DNA of 64,000 nucleotides, taken from assembly GCA_017470115.1 (NCBI GenBank), contig JAFUEZ010000008.1, positions 64,104 to 128,103 on the forward strand, in the 5' to 3' direction. The notes under the pieces are model-generated. The model did no database searches. It was not told the origin of the DNA and worked only from the letters and a program-made list of their open reading frames with translations. The translations under genes were made by a program, and so were the position numbers. This DNA is from Bacilli bacterium. Its GTDB lineage: Bacteria; Bacillota_I; Bacilli_A; RFN20; CAG-826. This document shows positions 53,507 through 63,696 of this stretch, in pieces. Each line of letters begins with the position of its first letter. The stretch's first letter is position 1.

Positions 53507-54079
53507 ATGGCAGATACAGAAAAGAAAGTAGTTGCTGAAGCAGAAGAAAAGAAAGCTCCTGCTAAAAAGGCCGCTCCTAAGAAAACAACAGCTAAAAAGG
53601 CAGTTAAAAAAGAAGAAGCTCCAGTAGCAGAAGAAAAAGAAGCTCCAAAAGCTAAGAAAGCTCCTGCAAAGAAAGCTTCAGAAAAGAAAGCTGCTCCAAA
53701 AGCTGCTAAAAAAGAAGAAAAGAAACCTGCAAAACCAGCAGTTACAGAAGCAAAAGCAAGCGCAAGAAGCGTTAAAGTCACTCCAAGAAAAGCAAGACTC
53801 GTTATTGATCTTGTTAGAGGAAAAAGAGTCGTCGAAGCACTTGAAATTCTTGCTTTCTTAAACAAAACTGGTGCAACAGATGTCGCAAAACTTATCAAAT
53901 CAGCCGCAGCTAATGCAACAAATAACTTCGGTATGGATGAAGATAAATTATACGTCGCTTCTATCTGGGCTAACGATAGCATCAAAATGAGAAGATATCT
54001 TCCAAGAGCTAAAGGTAGCGCTAGTGGATTAGTTAAAAGATTCAGCAACCTCTATGTTGTTGTTAAAGAAAGAAACTAG
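53507..54079 (+). CDS. rplV: 50S ribosomal protein L22 with long Lys/Ala/Glu-rich N-terminal extension
   Basis: 190 residues where ~110 is usual. The core starts near residue 81 (SARSVKVTPRKARLVIDLVR), with KSAAANATNNFGMD and the tunnel hairpin RRYLPRAKGSAS near the end. Residues 1-80 are low-complexity, with repeats such as APAKKAAPKK and KKEEAP, probably disordered and solvent-exposed or rRNA-binding. GGAGG before ATG 53507 supports this start; no internal start with a good site precedes the core. The antisense reading of the extension is a long but spurious ORF. Confidence 0.95.
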   Translation: MADTEKKVVAEAEEKKAPAKKAAPKKTTAKKAVKKEEAPVAEEKEAPKAKKAPAKKASEKKAAPKAAKKEEKKPAKPAVTEAKASARSVKVTPRKARLVIDLVRGKRVVEALEILAFLNKTGATDVAKLIKSAAANATNNFGMDEDKLYVASIWANDSIKMRRYLPRAKGSASGLVKRFSNLYVVVKERN

Positions 54080-54092
54080 GAGAGAGTGAATT

Positions 54093-54803
54093 ATGGGTCA
54101 AAAAGTTAATCCAGTAGGTATGAGAATTGGTCTCAACAAGAATTGGAATTCAAGATGGTATGCTGATAAAAAAGAATTCCCTAAATATCTTGCTGATGAT
54201 CTCAAAATCAGAAACTATATAGAAGAAAGATACGGAAAAGATGCTCAATTATCACATATTGAGATCGAAAGAAAAAAGAACGATAAAGGTATATTTGTTA
54301 GATTAATTATCTTTGCAGCACGTCCAAGTATCATCATCGGTGCTAAAGGTGCTACAGTTAACGCTTTACAAGCTACCTTAGCTAAAATGTTCGATTGCAC
54401 AGTCAAGATTGACATTGTTGAAGTTAAACAACCATATCTTGATGCTCGTATTGTTGCTGATGTAATTTGTCAACAACTCGAAGCACGTGCAAGCTTCAGA
54501 ATCGTTCAAAAGAGAGCCATCTCACAAGTTCGTAAATCAGGTGCTCAAGGATGTAAAACTGCCGTTTCAGGTAGACTTGCAGGTGCTGATATCGCACGTA
54601 CAGAAGGCTATAAAGAAGGAACAATGGCTATTAATACACTTCATAGCGACATCGATTTCGCTACAAGAGAAGCTATGACAACTTATGGTAAATTAGGTGT
54701 CAAAGTTTGGATCTCAAGAGGTGTTAAAGATTTCTCAACAAGATCAGACGTTGTTGAAATTCCAAACAACAGACCAAATAACGTTAAAAAGAAAGGAGAG
54801 TAG
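54093..54803 (+). CDS. rpsC: 30S ribosomal protein S3
   Basis: Part of the mRNA entry helicase and 30S head, 236 residues. [20 protein letters not shown] start; KH domain with [17 protein letters not shown], carrying the GxxG-type loop; then [20 protein letters not shown] and [29 protein letters not shown] before the ATG. Confidence 0.98.
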   Translation: MGQKVNPVGMRIGLNKNWNSRWYADKKEFPKYLADDLKIRNYIEERYGKDAQLSHIEIERKKNDKGIFVRLIIFAARPSIIIGAKGATVNALQATLAKMFDCTVKIDIVEVKQPYLDARIVADVICQQLEARASFRIVQKRAISQVRKSGAQGCKTAVSGRLAGADIARTEGYKEGTMAINTLHSDIDFATREAMTTYGKLGVKVWISRGVKDFSTRSDVVEIPNNRPNNVKKKGE

Positions 54804-54805
54804 TT

Positions 54806-55216
54806 ATGTTACAACCTAAAAGAGTTAAATACAGACGTCCTCATATTATAAGATATGAAGGCCTCTCAAAAGCTGGTAACGAACTTGCCTTTGGCGAATA
54901 TGGTCTCCAAGCCGTTACTGGAAATTGGGTCACAGATAGACAAATCGAAGCCGTCCGTGTTGTCTTATCAAGATACACAAAACGTGAAGGTAAAATTTAT
55001 ATTAGAATCTTCCCTCACTTAGCAAAAACTAAAAAACCAGCCGAAGTCCGTATGGGTTCCGGTAAAGGTTCACCAGAATACTGGGTCGCAGTCGTTAAAA
55101 AGAACAGAGTCATGTTTGAAATTGGTGGAGTTCCTGAAGAAGTTGCTATGCACGCTTTACATCAAGCAAGCTACAAACTTCCACTCCAAACCAGAATTAT
55201 TAAAAAAGGAGAGTAA
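54806..55216 (+). CDS. rplP: 50S ribosomal protein L16
   Basis: Late-assembly protein near the A-site tRNA elbow, 136 residues. [14 protein letters not shown] start; [36 protein letters not shown]; and [19 protein letters not shown], the conserved 23S contact. It begins two bases after rpsC with AAAGGAGAG. Confidence 0.98.
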   Translation: MLQPKRVKYRRPHIIRYEGLSKAGNELAFGEYGLQAVTGNWVTDRQIEAVRVVLSRYTKREGKIYIRIFPHLAKTKKPAEVRMGSGKGSPEYWVAVVKKNRVMFEIGGVPEEVAMHALHQASYKLPLQTRIIKKGE

Positions 55217-55223
55217 ATAGTTT

Positions 55224-55433
55224 ATGAAAATTAAAGAAGTAAGAGACTTATCTACTGAAGAATTAAATGCTCGTGTTTACTCTTTAAAAGAAGAGTTATA
55301 TAACCTCAGAAGAAAAAAGGCTGTTGGTCAACTCGAAAACATGATGGAAATCAAAAGAGTTCGTAAAGATATCGCTAAAGTCTTAACAGTCTTAAGAGAA
55401 AGAGAACTCGGATTAGTCGAGGAAGGTAAATAA
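55224..55433 (+). CDS. rpmC: 50S ribosomal protein L29
   Basis: Two-helix protein by the tunnel exit, 69 residues. MKIKEVRDLSTEELNARV start, then KEELYNLRRKKAVGQLENM and IKRVRKDIAKVLTVLREREL. AAAGGAGAG lies before the ATG in the end of rplP. Confidence 0.97.
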   Translation: MKIKEVRDLSTEELNARVYSLKEELYNLRRKKAVGQLENMMEIKRVRKDIAKVLTVLRERELGLVEEGK

Positions 55434-55435
55434 TT

Positions 55436-55753
55436 ATGGCAACAAAAAGAAAAATTACCGGAACAGTCATCTCCAACAAAAATGATAAAACCATTGCTGT
55501 TGAAGTTAGTGGATATAGAAAACATCCAAAGTATAAGAAAAGAGTTCAATTCAGACATAGATACTATGCTCATGATGAAGCAAATGTTGCTCAAGTCGGT
55601 GATGTAGTTACTATCGAAGAATCAAGACCATTAAGCGCATTAAAGAGATTCGTTCTTGTCTCAGTTGATAAGAAAGCTCTTGAAACTGTTGAAGTTAGTG
55701 ATGGTGAAGAAGTCGCTGAAGTCTTACATGAAGAGAAGAAGGAGGAAGAATAG
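55436..55753 (+). CDS. rpsQ: 30S ribosomal protein S17 with acidic tail
   Basis: Binds 16S rRNA early in assembly. 105 residues versus ~85: the core has [39 protein letters not shown] and [16 protein letters not shown]. The last ~25 residues are an acidic tail ([19 protein letters not shown]). AGGAAGG site before the ATG. Confidence 0.96.
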   Translation: MATKRKITGTVISNKNDKTIAVEVSGYRKHPKYKKRVQFRHRYYAHDEANVAQVGDVVTIEESRPLSALKRFVLVSVDKKALETVEVSDGEEVAEVLHEEKKEEE

Positions 55754-55755
55754 TT

Positions 55756-56130
55756 ATGGTACAAACAGAAACTAATCTCGTCGTTGCTGATAATAGCGGT
55801 GCTCGTATTGTAAGAATCTTCAAAATCTATGGTGGAACACATAGAAAAACAGCAACAGTTGGTGATGTCGTTCAATGCGCAGTTAAAGTTGCTATTCCAA
55901 ATGGCAAAGTTAAAAAGAGTGACATCGTCAAAGCAGTCATCGTAAGAACTGCTTACCCAATTCAAAGAAAAGATGGTTCAACAATCAAATTTGATGATAA
56001 CGCATGCGTTATTATTAATGAAGATAAGACACCAGTTGGTACCCGTGTCTTTGGACCAGTCGCAAGAGAATTAAGAGAAAAAGGTGAAGGATTCATGAAA
56101 ATTGTTTCCTTAGCACCAGAAGTCTTATAA
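55756..56130 (+). CDS. rplN: 50S ribosomal protein L14
   Basis: Intersubunit-bridge protein of normal length, 124 residues: [56 protein letters not shown], and [20 protein letters not shown] end ([19 protein letters not shown]). AGGAGGAAG before the ATG, in the rpsQ tail. Confidence 0.98.
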   Translation: MVQTETNLVVADNSGARIVRIFKIYGGTHRKTATVGDVVQCAVKVAIPNGKVKKSDIVKAVIVRTAYPIQRKDGSTIKFDDNACVIINEDKTPVGTRVFGPVARELREKGEGFMKIVSLAPEVL

Positions 56131-56144
56131 GGAGGTAATAAGCT

Positions 56145-56468
56145 ATGAAACTTAAAACAGGTGATAAAGTTATTGTTATCTCCGGAAAAGATAAGGGAAA
56201 AGTTGGTACAATCCAAAAAGTTTTCCCAAAAGAAAATAAAGTTATTGTTGATGGCGTAAACACTGTTAAAAAACACGTCAAACCAACACAAGCTAATCCA
56301 GATGGATCAATCCAAGAATTATTTGCTCCTCTCGATGCTTCAAATGTCGCTTACTACGATGAAAAGAGCAAAAAGGCAAGCAGATTAGGATATAAAGTTA
56401 GCGTTGGTAAAGATGGCAAAAAGACAAAAGTCAGAGTCGTCAAGAAAACTAATAAAGAAATTAAATAG
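56145..56468 (+). CDS. rplX: 50S ribosomal protein L24
   Basis: Assembly initiator with a KOW motif, 107 residues: [59 protein letters not shown] and a basic tail. AAGGAGG before the ATG. Confidence 0.97.
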   Translation: MKLKTGDKVIVISGKDKGKVGTIQKVFPKENKVIVDGVNTVKKHVKPTQANPDGSIQELFAPLDASNVAYYDEKSKKASRLGYKVSVGKDGKKTKVRVVKKTNKEIK

Positions 56469-56477
56469 GAGATTGAT

Positions 56478-57095
56478 ATGGCAGAAACAAAGAAAACTAC
56501 AGCTACAGCAAAACCAAAAGCTGCAACTTCTAACGGACATAAAGCTCCTCAAAGAACAACAAGATTACAAGTCAAGTTTAATGAAGAAATCAAACCTGCA
56601 CTTATGAAGCAATTCGAATATAAGTCAGTTATGGAAGTTCCTCAATTAAGCAAGATTGTTGTTAACATTGGTGTTGGTGATGCAACTCAAGATAAAAAGC
56701 GCCTTGAAGAAGCTGTTGAAGAATTAGCTCTCATCACAGGTCAAAAGCCAATCATCACAAAGGCTAAAAAGAGTATTGCTACATTCAAATTAAGAGAAGG
56801 TGAAGCAATTGGAACAAAGGTTGATTTAAGAGGTATCAGAATGTATGAATTCTTCGATAAACTCGTTACAATCGCTCTTCCAAGAGTTAGAGACTTCAGA
56901 GGTGTTAGCAAGAACTCATTCGATGGCAAGGGAAATTATACTTTAGGTATTAAAGAACAATTAATCTTCCCTGAAATCGATTACGATAAAGTCCAAAAGA
57001 TCAGAGGTATGGACATTGTCGTCGTTACAACTGCAAAAACAGATGAAGAAGCATACGCTTTACTCAAAGCACTTGGTATGCCATTCAATAAATAG
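56478..57095 (+). CDS. rplE: 50S ribosomal protein L5 with N-terminal extension
   Basis: Binds 5S rRNA and P-site tRNA. 205 residues versus ~180. Residues 1-28 are a Lys/Thr/Ala-rich addition ([18 protein letters not shown]), after which the core starts [17 protein letters not shown]. Core motifs: [56 protein letters not shown], and [17 protein letters not shown]. Confidence 0.96.
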   Translation: MAETKKTTATAKPKAATSNGHKAPQRTTRLQVKFNEEIKPALMKQFEYKSVMEVPQLSKIVVNIGVGDATQDKKRLEEAVEELALITGQKPIITKAKKSIATFKLREGEAIGTKVDLRGIRMYEFFDKLVTIALPRVRDFRGVSKNSFDGKGNYTLGIKEQLIFPEIDYDKVQKIRGMDIVVVTTAKTDEEAYALLKALGMPFNK

Positions 57096-57106
57096 TGAGG
57101 TAAGTT

Positions 57107-57292
57107 ATGGCTAAAACAAGTTTAAAGGTTAAACAATCAAGACCACAAAAATTTAAAGTCAGAGAATATACACGTTGTTCAAGATGTGGAAGACCTCACT
57201 CAGTCTATTCAAAATTCGGACTTTGCAGAGTCTGTATCAGAGAACTCGCTTATAAGGGCGAAATTCCTGGTATGAAGAAATCTTCATGGTAA
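57107..57292 (+). CDS. rpsZ: 30S ribosomal protein S14, zinc-binding type Z
   Basis: 61-residue zinc-containing (C+) form of S14, with [20 protein letters not shown], a four-Cys zinc site. This form is normal in Firmicutes; a zinc-free copy may exist elsewhere in the genome. GTGAGG before the ATG. Confidence 0.98.
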   Translation: MAKTSLKVKQSRPQKFKVREYTRCSRCGRPHSVYSKFGLCRVCIRELAYKGEIPGMKKSSW

Positions 57293-57311
57293 TTAGGGAG
57301 GTAAAATTAAT

Positions 57312-57710
57312 ATGCATCAAGATCCAATTGCTGATATGTTAACAAGAATTAGAAACGCTAATGCTTTAAAACATGAAAAAGTTTCTATGCCTTCCAGCAA
57401 AATGAAGGTTAATATCGCTAGTATTCTTCTTGAAGAAGGTTATGTTACTTCTTTTAAAGAATCAAAAGATAAAGACGGTCACAAGAAACTTGAAATCGTC
57501 TTAAAATATGGTCCTAGTGGCGAAAAAGTCATTTCAGGATTAAAGAGAATTTCAAAACCTGGCTTACGTGTTACAGCTGATGCTAAGCACATTCCAAGCG
57601 TCTTAAAGGGTTTAGGAATTGCTATCATTTCAACATCAAAAGGACTTTTAACAGACAAAGCTTGTAAAGCTCAAAATGTCGGCGGCGAAGTCATTTGCTA
57701 TGTTTGGTAA
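57312..57710 (+). CDS. rpsH: 30S ribosomal protein S8
   Basis: Central 16S assembly protein, also a repressor of the spc operon in some bacteria; 132 residues. [20 protein letters not shown] start; [19 protein letters not shown]; and [20 protein letters not shown] with the usual end [14 protein letters not shown] before the ATG. Confidence 0.98.
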   Translation: MHQDPIADMLTRIRNANALKHEKVSMPSSKMKVNIASILLEEGYVTSFKESKDKDGHKKLEIVLKYGPSGEKVISGLKRISKPGLRVTADAKHIPSVLKGLGIAIISTSKGLLTDKACKAQNVGGEVICYVW

Positions 57711-57725
57711 TTAGGAGGATAGTTT

Positions 57726-58289
57726 ATGTCACGTATTGGTAATAAAGTCATTCCTATTCCAGCAGGATTAAATGTTGAAATCGGTGAAAATTATATTGAT
57801 ATTAAGGGTAAAGTTGGTGAAGATAAGGTCGAATTCGATCCATCAATCATCTCACTTGAACTTAAAGATGGTGTCTTAACCGTTAAAAGAGCTAACGACT
57901 TAAAGAAATCAAAAGCAATGCATGGAACAACAAGAGCTTTAATTGCTAACGCTGTTAAAGGATGTTCCGAAGGCTTCAAAAAGAACTTACAAGTCATTGG
58001 TATCGGTTATAGAGCAGAAAATAGAGGAGAAGATTTAATCTTACACCTTGGTTATTCTCACCCAATCACCATCAAACCTCTTCCAGGAGTTAAAATTGTC
58101 GCTACTGAATCAAAGAACAAGAACGTCAATGCTTATATTGAAGTTTCTGGTTCTGACAAATTCAAAGTTGGCCAAGTTGCCGCTTTAATTAGAGAACAAC
58201 GTAGGCCTGAACCTTATAAAGGAAAAGGCGTTAGATATGCTGATGAAGTTGTCTTACGTAAAGAAGGTAAACGTGCAGGTAAGAAGTAG
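57726..58289 (+). CDS. rplF: 50S ribosomal protein L6
   Basis: Factor-binding-site protein of 187 residues: SRIGNKVIPIPAGLNVEI, KAMHGTTRALIANAVKGCSEGF, VIGIGYRAENRGEDLILHLG, and the RRPEPYKGKGVRYADE motif near the end. TAGGAGG before the ATG. Confidence 0.98.
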   Translation: MSRIGNKVIPIPAGLNVEIGENYIDIKGKVGEDKVEFDPSIISLELKDGVLTVKRANDLKKSKAMHGTTRALIANAVKGCSEGFKKNLQVIGIGYRAENRGEDLILHLGYSHPITIKPLPGVKIVATESKNKNVNAYIEVSGSDKFKVGQVAALIREQRRPEPYKGKGVRYADEVVLRKEGKRAGKK

Positions 58290-58304
58290 GAGGCTGAGTA
58301 GATT

Positions 58305-58661
58305 ATGATTAAAAGAATCGATAGAAACGATGTAAGAACTAGAAAACACTTAAGAGTTCGTAAAAAAATTAGCGGAACAGCTTCTTGCCCAAGACTTTGT
58401 GTCTATAGATCAAACAAGAACATTGAAGTTCAAGTTATTGATGATGTTAAAGGCGCAACACTTGTCTCAAGTTCATCCGAACAATTAAAGATTAAAAACG
58501 GAAACAACATCGAGGGTGCAAAACTTGTCGGTGCTGATATCGCTAAAAAATGTTTAGCAGCTGGAATTGAAACAGTCGTTTATGATAGAGGCGGCTATGT
58601 CTATCATGGTCGTGTCAAAGCACTCGCTGAAGCAGCACGTGAAGGCGGATTAAAGTTCTAA
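58305..58661 (+). CDS. rplR: 50S ribosomal protein L18
   Basis: Binds 5S rRNA; 118 residues. [35 protein letters not shown], and [20 protein letters not shown] then EGGLKF end. GGAGG before the ATG. Confidence 0.98.
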   Translation: MIKRIDRNDVRTRKHLRVRKKISGTASCPRLCVYRSNKNIEVQVIDDVKGATLVSSSSEQLKIKNGNNIEGAKLVGADIAKKCLAAGIETVVYDRGGYVYHGRVKALAEAAREGGLKF

Positions 58662-58671
58662 GGAGATATTT

Positions 58672-59283
58672 ATGGCAGAAGAAGTTAAAGAAACAGTTGT
58701 TGTTGAAGAAGCTCAAGCTACTGAAACTCCAAAAGAAGGTGCTAAAAAGCAATTTAATAAAAGAAACGACAAAAAATTCCAAAGACCAGTTCGTAAACCT
58801 ATCGTTAAGGAGTACGAGGAAAGAGTAGTCGCAATTAACCGTGTCACTAAGGTTGTCAAAGGTGGTAAGAGAATGAAATTCTCAGCACTTGTCGTCATTG
58901 GTGATGGTAAAGGTAAATTCGGTTTTGCTACTGGTAAGAGCGGTGAAGTCCCAGATGCAATCAAAAAAGCAGTTGATAAAGCAAAACGTAACATGATTAA
59001 CGTTAATATCGTTAAGGGTGGAACAATTGCTCACGATACAATCGGCAAATTTGGCGCATCAAAAGTCTTCTTAAAACCAGCCCCAGAAGGAACTGGTGTC
59101 ATCGCAGGTGGCCCAGTCAGAGCTATTATCGAGCTTGCTGGTATTAAAAACGTTTACTCAAAAGTCTATGGTTCAAGAACAAAAGTTAATGTTGTCAAAG
59201 CAACAGCTCAAGCATTAACACAATTAAAAGAATACAAGACAGTTATCGCTTTACGTCAAGGAGGAAAAGAAGATGTTAAATAA
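58672..59283 (+). CDS. rpsE: 30S ribosomal protein S5 with acidic/basic N-terminal extension
   Basis: Part of the mRNA entry tunnel and decoding fidelity; 203 residues versus ~165. The core starts near residue 45 ([20 protein letters not shown]), then [39 protein letters not shown] and [16 protein letters not shown]. Residues 1-45 are first acidic ([16 protein letters not shown]) then basic. It overlaps rplO by 11 bases. rpmD, usually the next gene, is missing. Confidence 0.96.
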   Translation: MAEEVKETVVVEEAQATETPKEGAKKQFNKRNDKKFQRPVRKPIVKEYEERVVAINRVTKVVKGGKRMKFSALVVIGDGKGKFGFATGKSGEVPDAIKKAVDKAKRNMINVNIVKGGTIAHDTIGKFGASKVFLKPAPEGTGVIAGGPVRAIIELAGIKNVYSKVYGSRTKVNVVKATAQALTQLKEYKTVIALRQGGKEDVK

Positions 59284-59713
59284 TCTTAAACCTACCGAAG
59301 GAGCAAGAAGAGAGTCAAAAAGACGCTGCAGAGGACTCGGCAGTGGCTTAGGTAAAAACGGTGGTTCCGGAAATAAAGGTCAAAATTCCAGAACTGGCGG
59401 TGGTGTTAGACTCGGATTCGAAGGTGGTCAATTACCACTTTTCAGAGCTCTTCCAAAAAGAGGATTCAAGCACTTTGGCCGTAAAGAATACGCTATCGTT
59501 AACTTAGATGCATTCAACAAATTTGAAGATGGTAAAGAAGTTACCTTAACAGATCTTGTTGAAGCAGGCTTAGTTAATAAAGAATTAGATGGCTTAAAAG
59601 TCTTAGGTAATGGAGAACTTACTAAGAAAGTCACAATTGTCGCTAACAAATTTTCAAAATCTGCATTAGAAAAGATTGAAAATGCTGGCGGTAAAGCACA
59701 AATTATCGAATAA
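59273..59713 (+). CDS. rplO: 50S ribosomal protein L15
   Basis: Assembly protein of the large subunit, 146 residues. [20 protein letters not shown], then [17 protein letters not shown] and [18 protein letters not shown]. The ATG lies inside rpsE, with AAGGAGG seven bases upstream. secY follows 32 bases after the stop. Confidence 0.98.
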   Translation: MLNNLKPTEGARRESKRRCRGLGSGLGKNGGSGNKGQNSRTGGGVRLGFEGGQLPLFRALPKRGFKHFGRKEYAIVNLDAFNKFEDGKEVTLTDLVEAGLVNKELDGLKVLGNGELTKKVTIVANKFSKSALEKIENAGGKAQIIE

Positions 59714-59745
59714 TATTATAGTTATTCTAATTAAGGGCTAATCGA

Positions 59746-61092
59746 ATGAAGAAATTTATTGATATATTCAAAAACAAAGATGTCGTTGGTCGTATATTCT
59801 TTACGATAATGATTTTATTTGTTTTTAGACTTGGTTGTTCGATCCCAATTCCTGGAATTGACGCATCTGAATTTACGAATCAGCTCTCAAATAACTCCAA
59901 CAATTTATTAGCATTGATGAATTTGCTTGGTGGTGGAGCTCTTCAAAATTTCTCCATCTTTGCTCTTGGTGTTTCACCATATATTACTTCTCAAATTATT
60001 ATTCAACTCTTAAGTATGGATGTTCTTCCAGCACTTACTGAGTTAAATAGACAAGGACAATATGGTAGAAAAAAGATTGAAATGGCAACACGTTATTTAA
60101 CATTAATGCTTGGTGCCGTTCAAGCTTATGGAATTATTCAAACTGCAAAAAATACTTCCTGGATTTCATTCACGATGGAAGAAAGCTTCTTAACTTACGC
60201 ATATATCATTACCATCATGGTAAGTGGTGCAATGCTTGTTATGTGGCTTGGTGACCAAATCACTACTAAAGGTATTGGAAATGGTATCTCAGTAATCATT
60301 TTTGCAGGTATTGTTGCTAGCCTTCCAAAACAAATTTCAACTGCATGGCAAAAATGGGTTCTTACATCATGGAACCATGGTTCAGTTGAAGCGACAAAAG
60401 GTGTCTTCCAATTCCTACTTTATGTATTAGCTTTCGTTCTTATTATTGCGTTTGTCGTATTTATCGAACTTAGTCGTAGAAAAATACCAGTTCAACACGC
60501 AACAAGAAGTGGTGGAAATGAAAAACTTACAAAAGCTTCATTCCTTCCAATCAAAGTTAATTCAGCAGGTGTTATTCCAGTCATCTTTGCTAGCTCAATT
60601 TTGATGGCTCCTTCAGTTATTGCAACATTTATTTCAAGTGATGCAGCAAATGCTGAGTGGCTAAAGATATTCCAATATAACCAACTCGTAAAAACTGGAG
60701 ATGCTTATATCCCATGGGGATTATTCATCTATTTAATCCTCATATTTGCGTTCACATTCTTCTACGCTAATTTGCAAATTAACCCTGCACAAATGGCAGA
60801 TAATTTCCAAAAGAATGGATCTTACATTCCTGGAGTAAGACCAGGAATCGAAACAGAAAAGTACGTCTCGAAAGTTTTAAATAGAATTACTCTTATTGGT
60901 GCATTCAGCTTAAGCTTTATTGCAGCTTTACCAGTCGTTTTGAATTTAACAGGCGTATTTGGCAATGATAGCTCGCTTTCTCTAGGAGGAACTGGTCTCA
61001 TCATCGTTGTTGGTGTTGCTCTTGAAATGAGTAACCAAATCAATGGTCTTGTTGCTGGTAAGAGCTATGATGAAGTCATTGGAGGTATGTAA
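59746..61092 (+). CDS. secY: Preprotein translocase channel subunit
   Basis: Main channel of the Sec translocon in the cytoplasmic membrane, exporting the many lipoproteins seen here. 448 residues with ten helices: FFTIMILFVFRLGCSIPIPG, the plug region, SPYITSQIIIQLL, GQITTKGIGNGIS-like (GDQITTKGIGNGISVIIF), the cytoplasmic loop RRKIPVQHATRSGG, and the end VGVALEMSNQINGLVAGKSY. AAGGG before the ATG. Confidence 0.97.
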   Translation: MKKFIDIFKNKDVVGRIFFTIMILFVFRLGCSIPIPGIDASEFTNQLSNNSNNLLALMNLLGGGALQNFSIFALGVSPYITSQIIIQLLSMDVLPALTELNRQGQYGRKKIEMATRYLTLMLGAVQAYGIIQTAKNTSWISFTMEESFLTYAYIITIMVSGAMLVMWLGDQITTKGIGNGISVIIFAGIVASLPKQISTAWQKWVLTSWNHGSVEATKGVFQFLLYVLAFVLIIAFVVFIELSRRKIPVQHATRSGGNEKLTKASFLPIKVNSAGVIPVIFASSILMAPSVIATFISSDAANAEWLKIFQYNQLVKTGDAYIPWGLFIYLILIFAFTFFYANLQINPAQMADNFQKNGSYIPGVRPGIETEKYVSKVLNRITLIGAFSLSFIAALPVVLNLTGVFGNDSSLSLGGTGLIIVVGVALEMSNQINGLVAGKSYDEVIGGM

Positions 61093-61096
61093 ACTG

Positions 61097-61744
61097 ATGA
61101 AAAATATTATTTTAATGGGCCCACCAGGTGCTGGTAAGGGAACAAATGCTAAACGTATTGTTGCTTATTATAACATCCCACATATTTCAACAGGAGATAT
61201 GTTCAGAGAAGCTATAAAAAATAAAACACCACTTGGCGAACTCGCTAATAATTATATTTCTCAAGGTTTACTTGTACCAGATGATGTCACAATTGGTTTA
61301 GTCAAGGAAAGACTTTCAAAAGATGATTGTGCAAACGGTTATCTTCTTGATGGTTTCCCACGTACTTTAGAACAAGCCAAGGCTTTAACTAAAATAGGTG
61401 AAGAAATTTCTAGACCAGTTACAAACGTTATAAATATTGTCGTTCCTGAATCTATCTTAGTTGATAGAATTTCAGGAAGACGTGTTTGTAAAAAATGTGG
61501 TGCTCCTTATCACATCAAAAACCTTAAACCAAGAGTTGAAGGAGTTTGTGATCTTTGTGGAGGCGAACTCATACAAAGAAAAGATGATAATGAAGAAACA
61601 CTTAAAGCACGTTTAAGTGAATATCATAAAATGACAGAACCACTCATTGCTTATTATAGTAAGTTTAATATCACAAGCGATGTTAGAGGTGATAAAAACC
61701 TTGATGCATTACTCGATGATATTAAAGAAATCTTAGGAGAGTAA
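61097..61744 (+). CDS. adk: Adenylate kinase, zinc-binding LID type
   Basis: Interconverts ATP + AMP and 2 ADP. 215 residues from ATG 61097; earlier in-frame ATGs fall inside secY. MGPPGAGKGTNA is the P-loop; STGDMFREAI; LLDGFPRTLEQA; and the LID domain has Cys pairs CKKCGAPYH and CDLCGGEL that bind zinc, as in Gram-positive enzymes. GGAGGT in the end of secY is ten bases before the ATG. Confidence 0.97.
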   Translation: MKNIILMGPPGAGKGTNAKRIVAYYNIPHISTGDMFREAIKNKTPLGELANNYISQGLLVPDDVTIGLVKERLSKDDCANGYLLDGFPRTLEQAKALTKIGEEISRPVTNVINIVVPESILVDRISGRRVCKKCGAPYHIKNLKPRVEGVCDLCGGELIQRKDDNEETLKARLSEYHKMTEPLIAYYSKFNITSDVRGDKNLDALLDDIKEILGE

Positions 61745-61751
61745 ATTAACC

Positions 61752-62516
61752 GTGTCGATTATTATTAAAAGTCCACGAGAAATTGCTCTCATAAGAGAAG
61801 CAGGTGATATTTTGCGTGAAACTTTAAAGGTTTTAAAGGCTCACACAAGACCTGGAATCTCGACAGATGAACTCGGAAAGCTTGCTGGAAGATACATCCG
61901 CTCGAGAGGCGCGATTCCTTCATGTAAAGGTTATGGAGGATTCCAAGGCGATATATGTGTCAGCGTAAACGAGGTCTTAGTTCATGGTGTCCCTTCTAAA
62001 AAAGTAATTTTGAAGGAAGGCGATATAGTGAGTTATGACATCCTAGTTACCTATAAAGGGTATACGGCTGATGCATGTAGAACTTATGGAGTAGGAGAAA
62101 TCGCTCCTAATGCGCAAAAGCTAATTGATGTCACAAAAGAATGTTTCTTTGAGGCAGTTAAATTAGTTAAACCTGGAACCCATCTTGGAGACATCGGCGA
62201 AAGAATTCAAACAATTGCTGAGTCAAACGGATACACTGTTACTGAAGAATTTGCAGGACACGGTGTAGGGCGCGAGGTTCACGAAGATCCTTATGTGTTC
62301 AACGTTGGTCAAGCAGGCACTGGAGCTGTACTTAAAAAAGGTATGGTTATTGCAATTGAACCAATGATTAACGAAGGAAAAGTTGAATTAGTTACGTTAG
62401 ATGATGGCTGGACAACCAGATCCAAAGATGGAAAATTAACATGCCACTACGAAAATACGGTCGCAGTGACAGAGTCCGGCTACGATATTCTAACCTTAAG
62501 AGAAGGAGATGAATAA
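61752..62516 (+). CDS. map: Methionine aminopeptidase, type I
   Basis: Removes the N-terminal Met from new proteins; 254 residues. Starts with GTG. Metal-ligand motifs: [14 protein letters not shown] (Asp region), [14 protein letters not shown] with the catalytic His, IEPMINEGK (Glu), and [12 protein letters not shown] (Glu). Normal length; it begins seven bases after adk. Confidence 0.97.
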   Translation: MSIIIKSPREIALIREAGDILRETLKVLKAHTRPGISTDELGKLAGRYIRSRGAIPSCKGYGGFQGDICVSVNEVLVHGVPSKKVILKEGDIVSYDILVTYKGYTADACRTYGVGEIAPNAQKLIDVTKECFFEAVKLVKPGTHLGDIGERIQTIAESNGYTVTEEFAGHGVGREVHEDPYVFNVGQAGTGAVLKKGMVIAIEPMINEGKVELVTLDDGWTTRSKDGKLTCHYENTVAVTESGYDILTLREGDE

Positions 62517-62517
62517 A

Positions 62518-62736
62518 ATGGCAAAACAAGATGTTATAACCGTCGAGGCGGTAGTCGTAGAAGCTTTACCAAATACTAACTTCAAAGTAAAGCTAGAGAA
62601 TGATGTCGTAATTCACGCCACTGTTTCTGGTAAAATCCGTATGAATTACATCCGCATTTTACCAGGTGATAGAGTTACCGTTGAATTATCGCCTTATGAT
62701 TTAAACAATGGCAGAATAGTTTTTAGACATAAATAG
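62518..62736 (+). CDS. infA: Translation initiation factor IF-1
   Basis: 72 residues, the usual length. S1/OB-fold protein that binds the A site during initiation: [38 protein letters not shown], and [23 protein letters not shown] 62518 is chosen, one base after the map stop, with AAGGAGA nine bases upstream; an in-frame ATG at 62509 would add MNK and is less likely. Confidence 0.96.
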   Translation: MAKQDVITVEAVVVEALPNTNFKVKLENDVVIHATVSGKIRMNYIRILPGDRVTVELSPYDLNNGRIVFRHK

Positions 62737-62756
62737 TCTAATCAGGAGGTAATTTT

Positions 62757-62870
62757 ATGAAAGTTAGACCATCCGTTAAACCTATTTGTGACAAGTGCAA
62801 AGTTATTAAGAGAAATGGCAAAGTTATGGTCATTTGTCAAAATCCAAAGCACAAGCAAAGACAAGGTTAA
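62757..62870 (+). CDS. rpmJ: 50S ribosomal protein L36
   Basis: 37-residue protein, shorter than many gene finders report: [20 protein letters not shown] then [17 protein letters not shown]. It has the zinc ligands Cys-x2-Cys...Cys...His. AGGAGGT eight bases before the ATG, 21 bases after infA. Confidence 0.97.
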   Translation: MKVRPSVKPICDKCKVIKRNGKVMVICQNPKHKQRQG

Positions 62871-62892
62871 TTTAGGAGGAACAAATTAATTT

Positions 62893-63267
62893 ATGGCACG
62901 TATTGTTGGTGTTGATATTCCAAATAATAAAGTTATCGTTGTTGCTTTAACCTATATTTATGGTATTGGAAATACAACCGCTAAGAAAATTTGTGCAGCA
63001 GCTGGAGTCGAAGAACTTAAAAGAGTTAAAGATTTAACAGATGCTGAAATCACTAAAGTCAGAGAAGAAGTCGCTCACTATAAAGTTGAAGGTGACTTAA
63101 AAAGAGAAGTTGGCTTAAATATCAAGAGACTTCAAGAAATTGGCTGCTACAGAGGTATCAGACATAGAAGAGGTCTTCCAGTCAGAGGCCAAAGAACAAA
63201 AACTAATGCTCGTACTCGTAAAGGTCCACGTAAGACAATTGCGAATAAGAAAGAAGCAGTTAAGTAA
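62893..63267 (+). CDS. rpsM: 30S ribosomal protein S13
   Basis: Head protein contacting P-site tRNA and the B1 bridge; 124 residues. [58 protein letters not shown] then [20 protein letters not shown] before the ATG. Confidence 0.98.
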   Translation: MARIVGVDIPNNKVIVVALTYIYGIGNTTAKKICAAAGVEELKRVKDLTDAEITKVREEVAHYKVEGDLKREVGLNIKRLQEIGCYRGIRHRRGLPVRGQRTKTNARTRKGPRKTIANKKEAVK

Positions 63268-63285
63268 TAGGAGGGTGATGGAAAT

Positions 63286-63675
63286 ATGGCAAAGAAACAA
63301 ACAACCCGTAAAAAGAAGATCAAGAGATCTTATACGAAGGGTGTCGCTCACATTCACGCAACCTTCAATAACACAATTGTTACTATTACAGATGAAGCCG
63401 GTAATGCAATTGCTTGGTCATCAAGTGGCGCATTAGGTTTCAAAGGTGCAAAGAAATCCACTCCATTCGCAGCTCAAAGTGCTGCTGAAGCAGCTGGTAA
63501 AGCTGCTGTGGATCAAGGTCTTAAAACAGTCGATGTTGATGTTAAAGGACCAGGTGCTGGTAGAGAAAGTGCAGTTAGAGCACTTGAACTCGCAGGACTT
63601 AAGGTTACATCAATTGTTGATACAACACCTATTCCACATAATGGTTGCCGTCCACCAAAAAGAAAACACGGTTAA
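63286..63675 (+). CDS. rpsK: 30S ribosomal protein S11
   Basis: Platform protein of the Shine-Dalgarno cleft; 129 residues. [58 protein letters not shown] and the end [27 protein letters not shown] before the ATG. Confidence 0.98.
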   Translation: MAKKQTTRKKKIKRSYTKGVAHIHATFNNTIVTITDEAGNAIAWSSSGALGFKGAKKSTPFAAQSAAEAAGKAAVDQGLKTVDVDVKGPGAGRESAVRALELAGLKVTSIVDTTPIPHNGCRPPKRKHG

Positions 63676-63696
63676 TATTTAGGAGGATGATGATAC

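Noticed and set aside
53398..54048. 216-residue reverse-strand reading frame over rplV
   Set aside because: It is the complement of the Lys/Ala codon-rich extension; it has no start signal and the forward gene is clear.
61043..61096. Upstream in-frame starts for adk
   Set aside because: They lie inside the secY coding region; MKNIILMGPPGAGKG at 61097 is the normal adenylate kinase start with GGAGGT at a proper distance.
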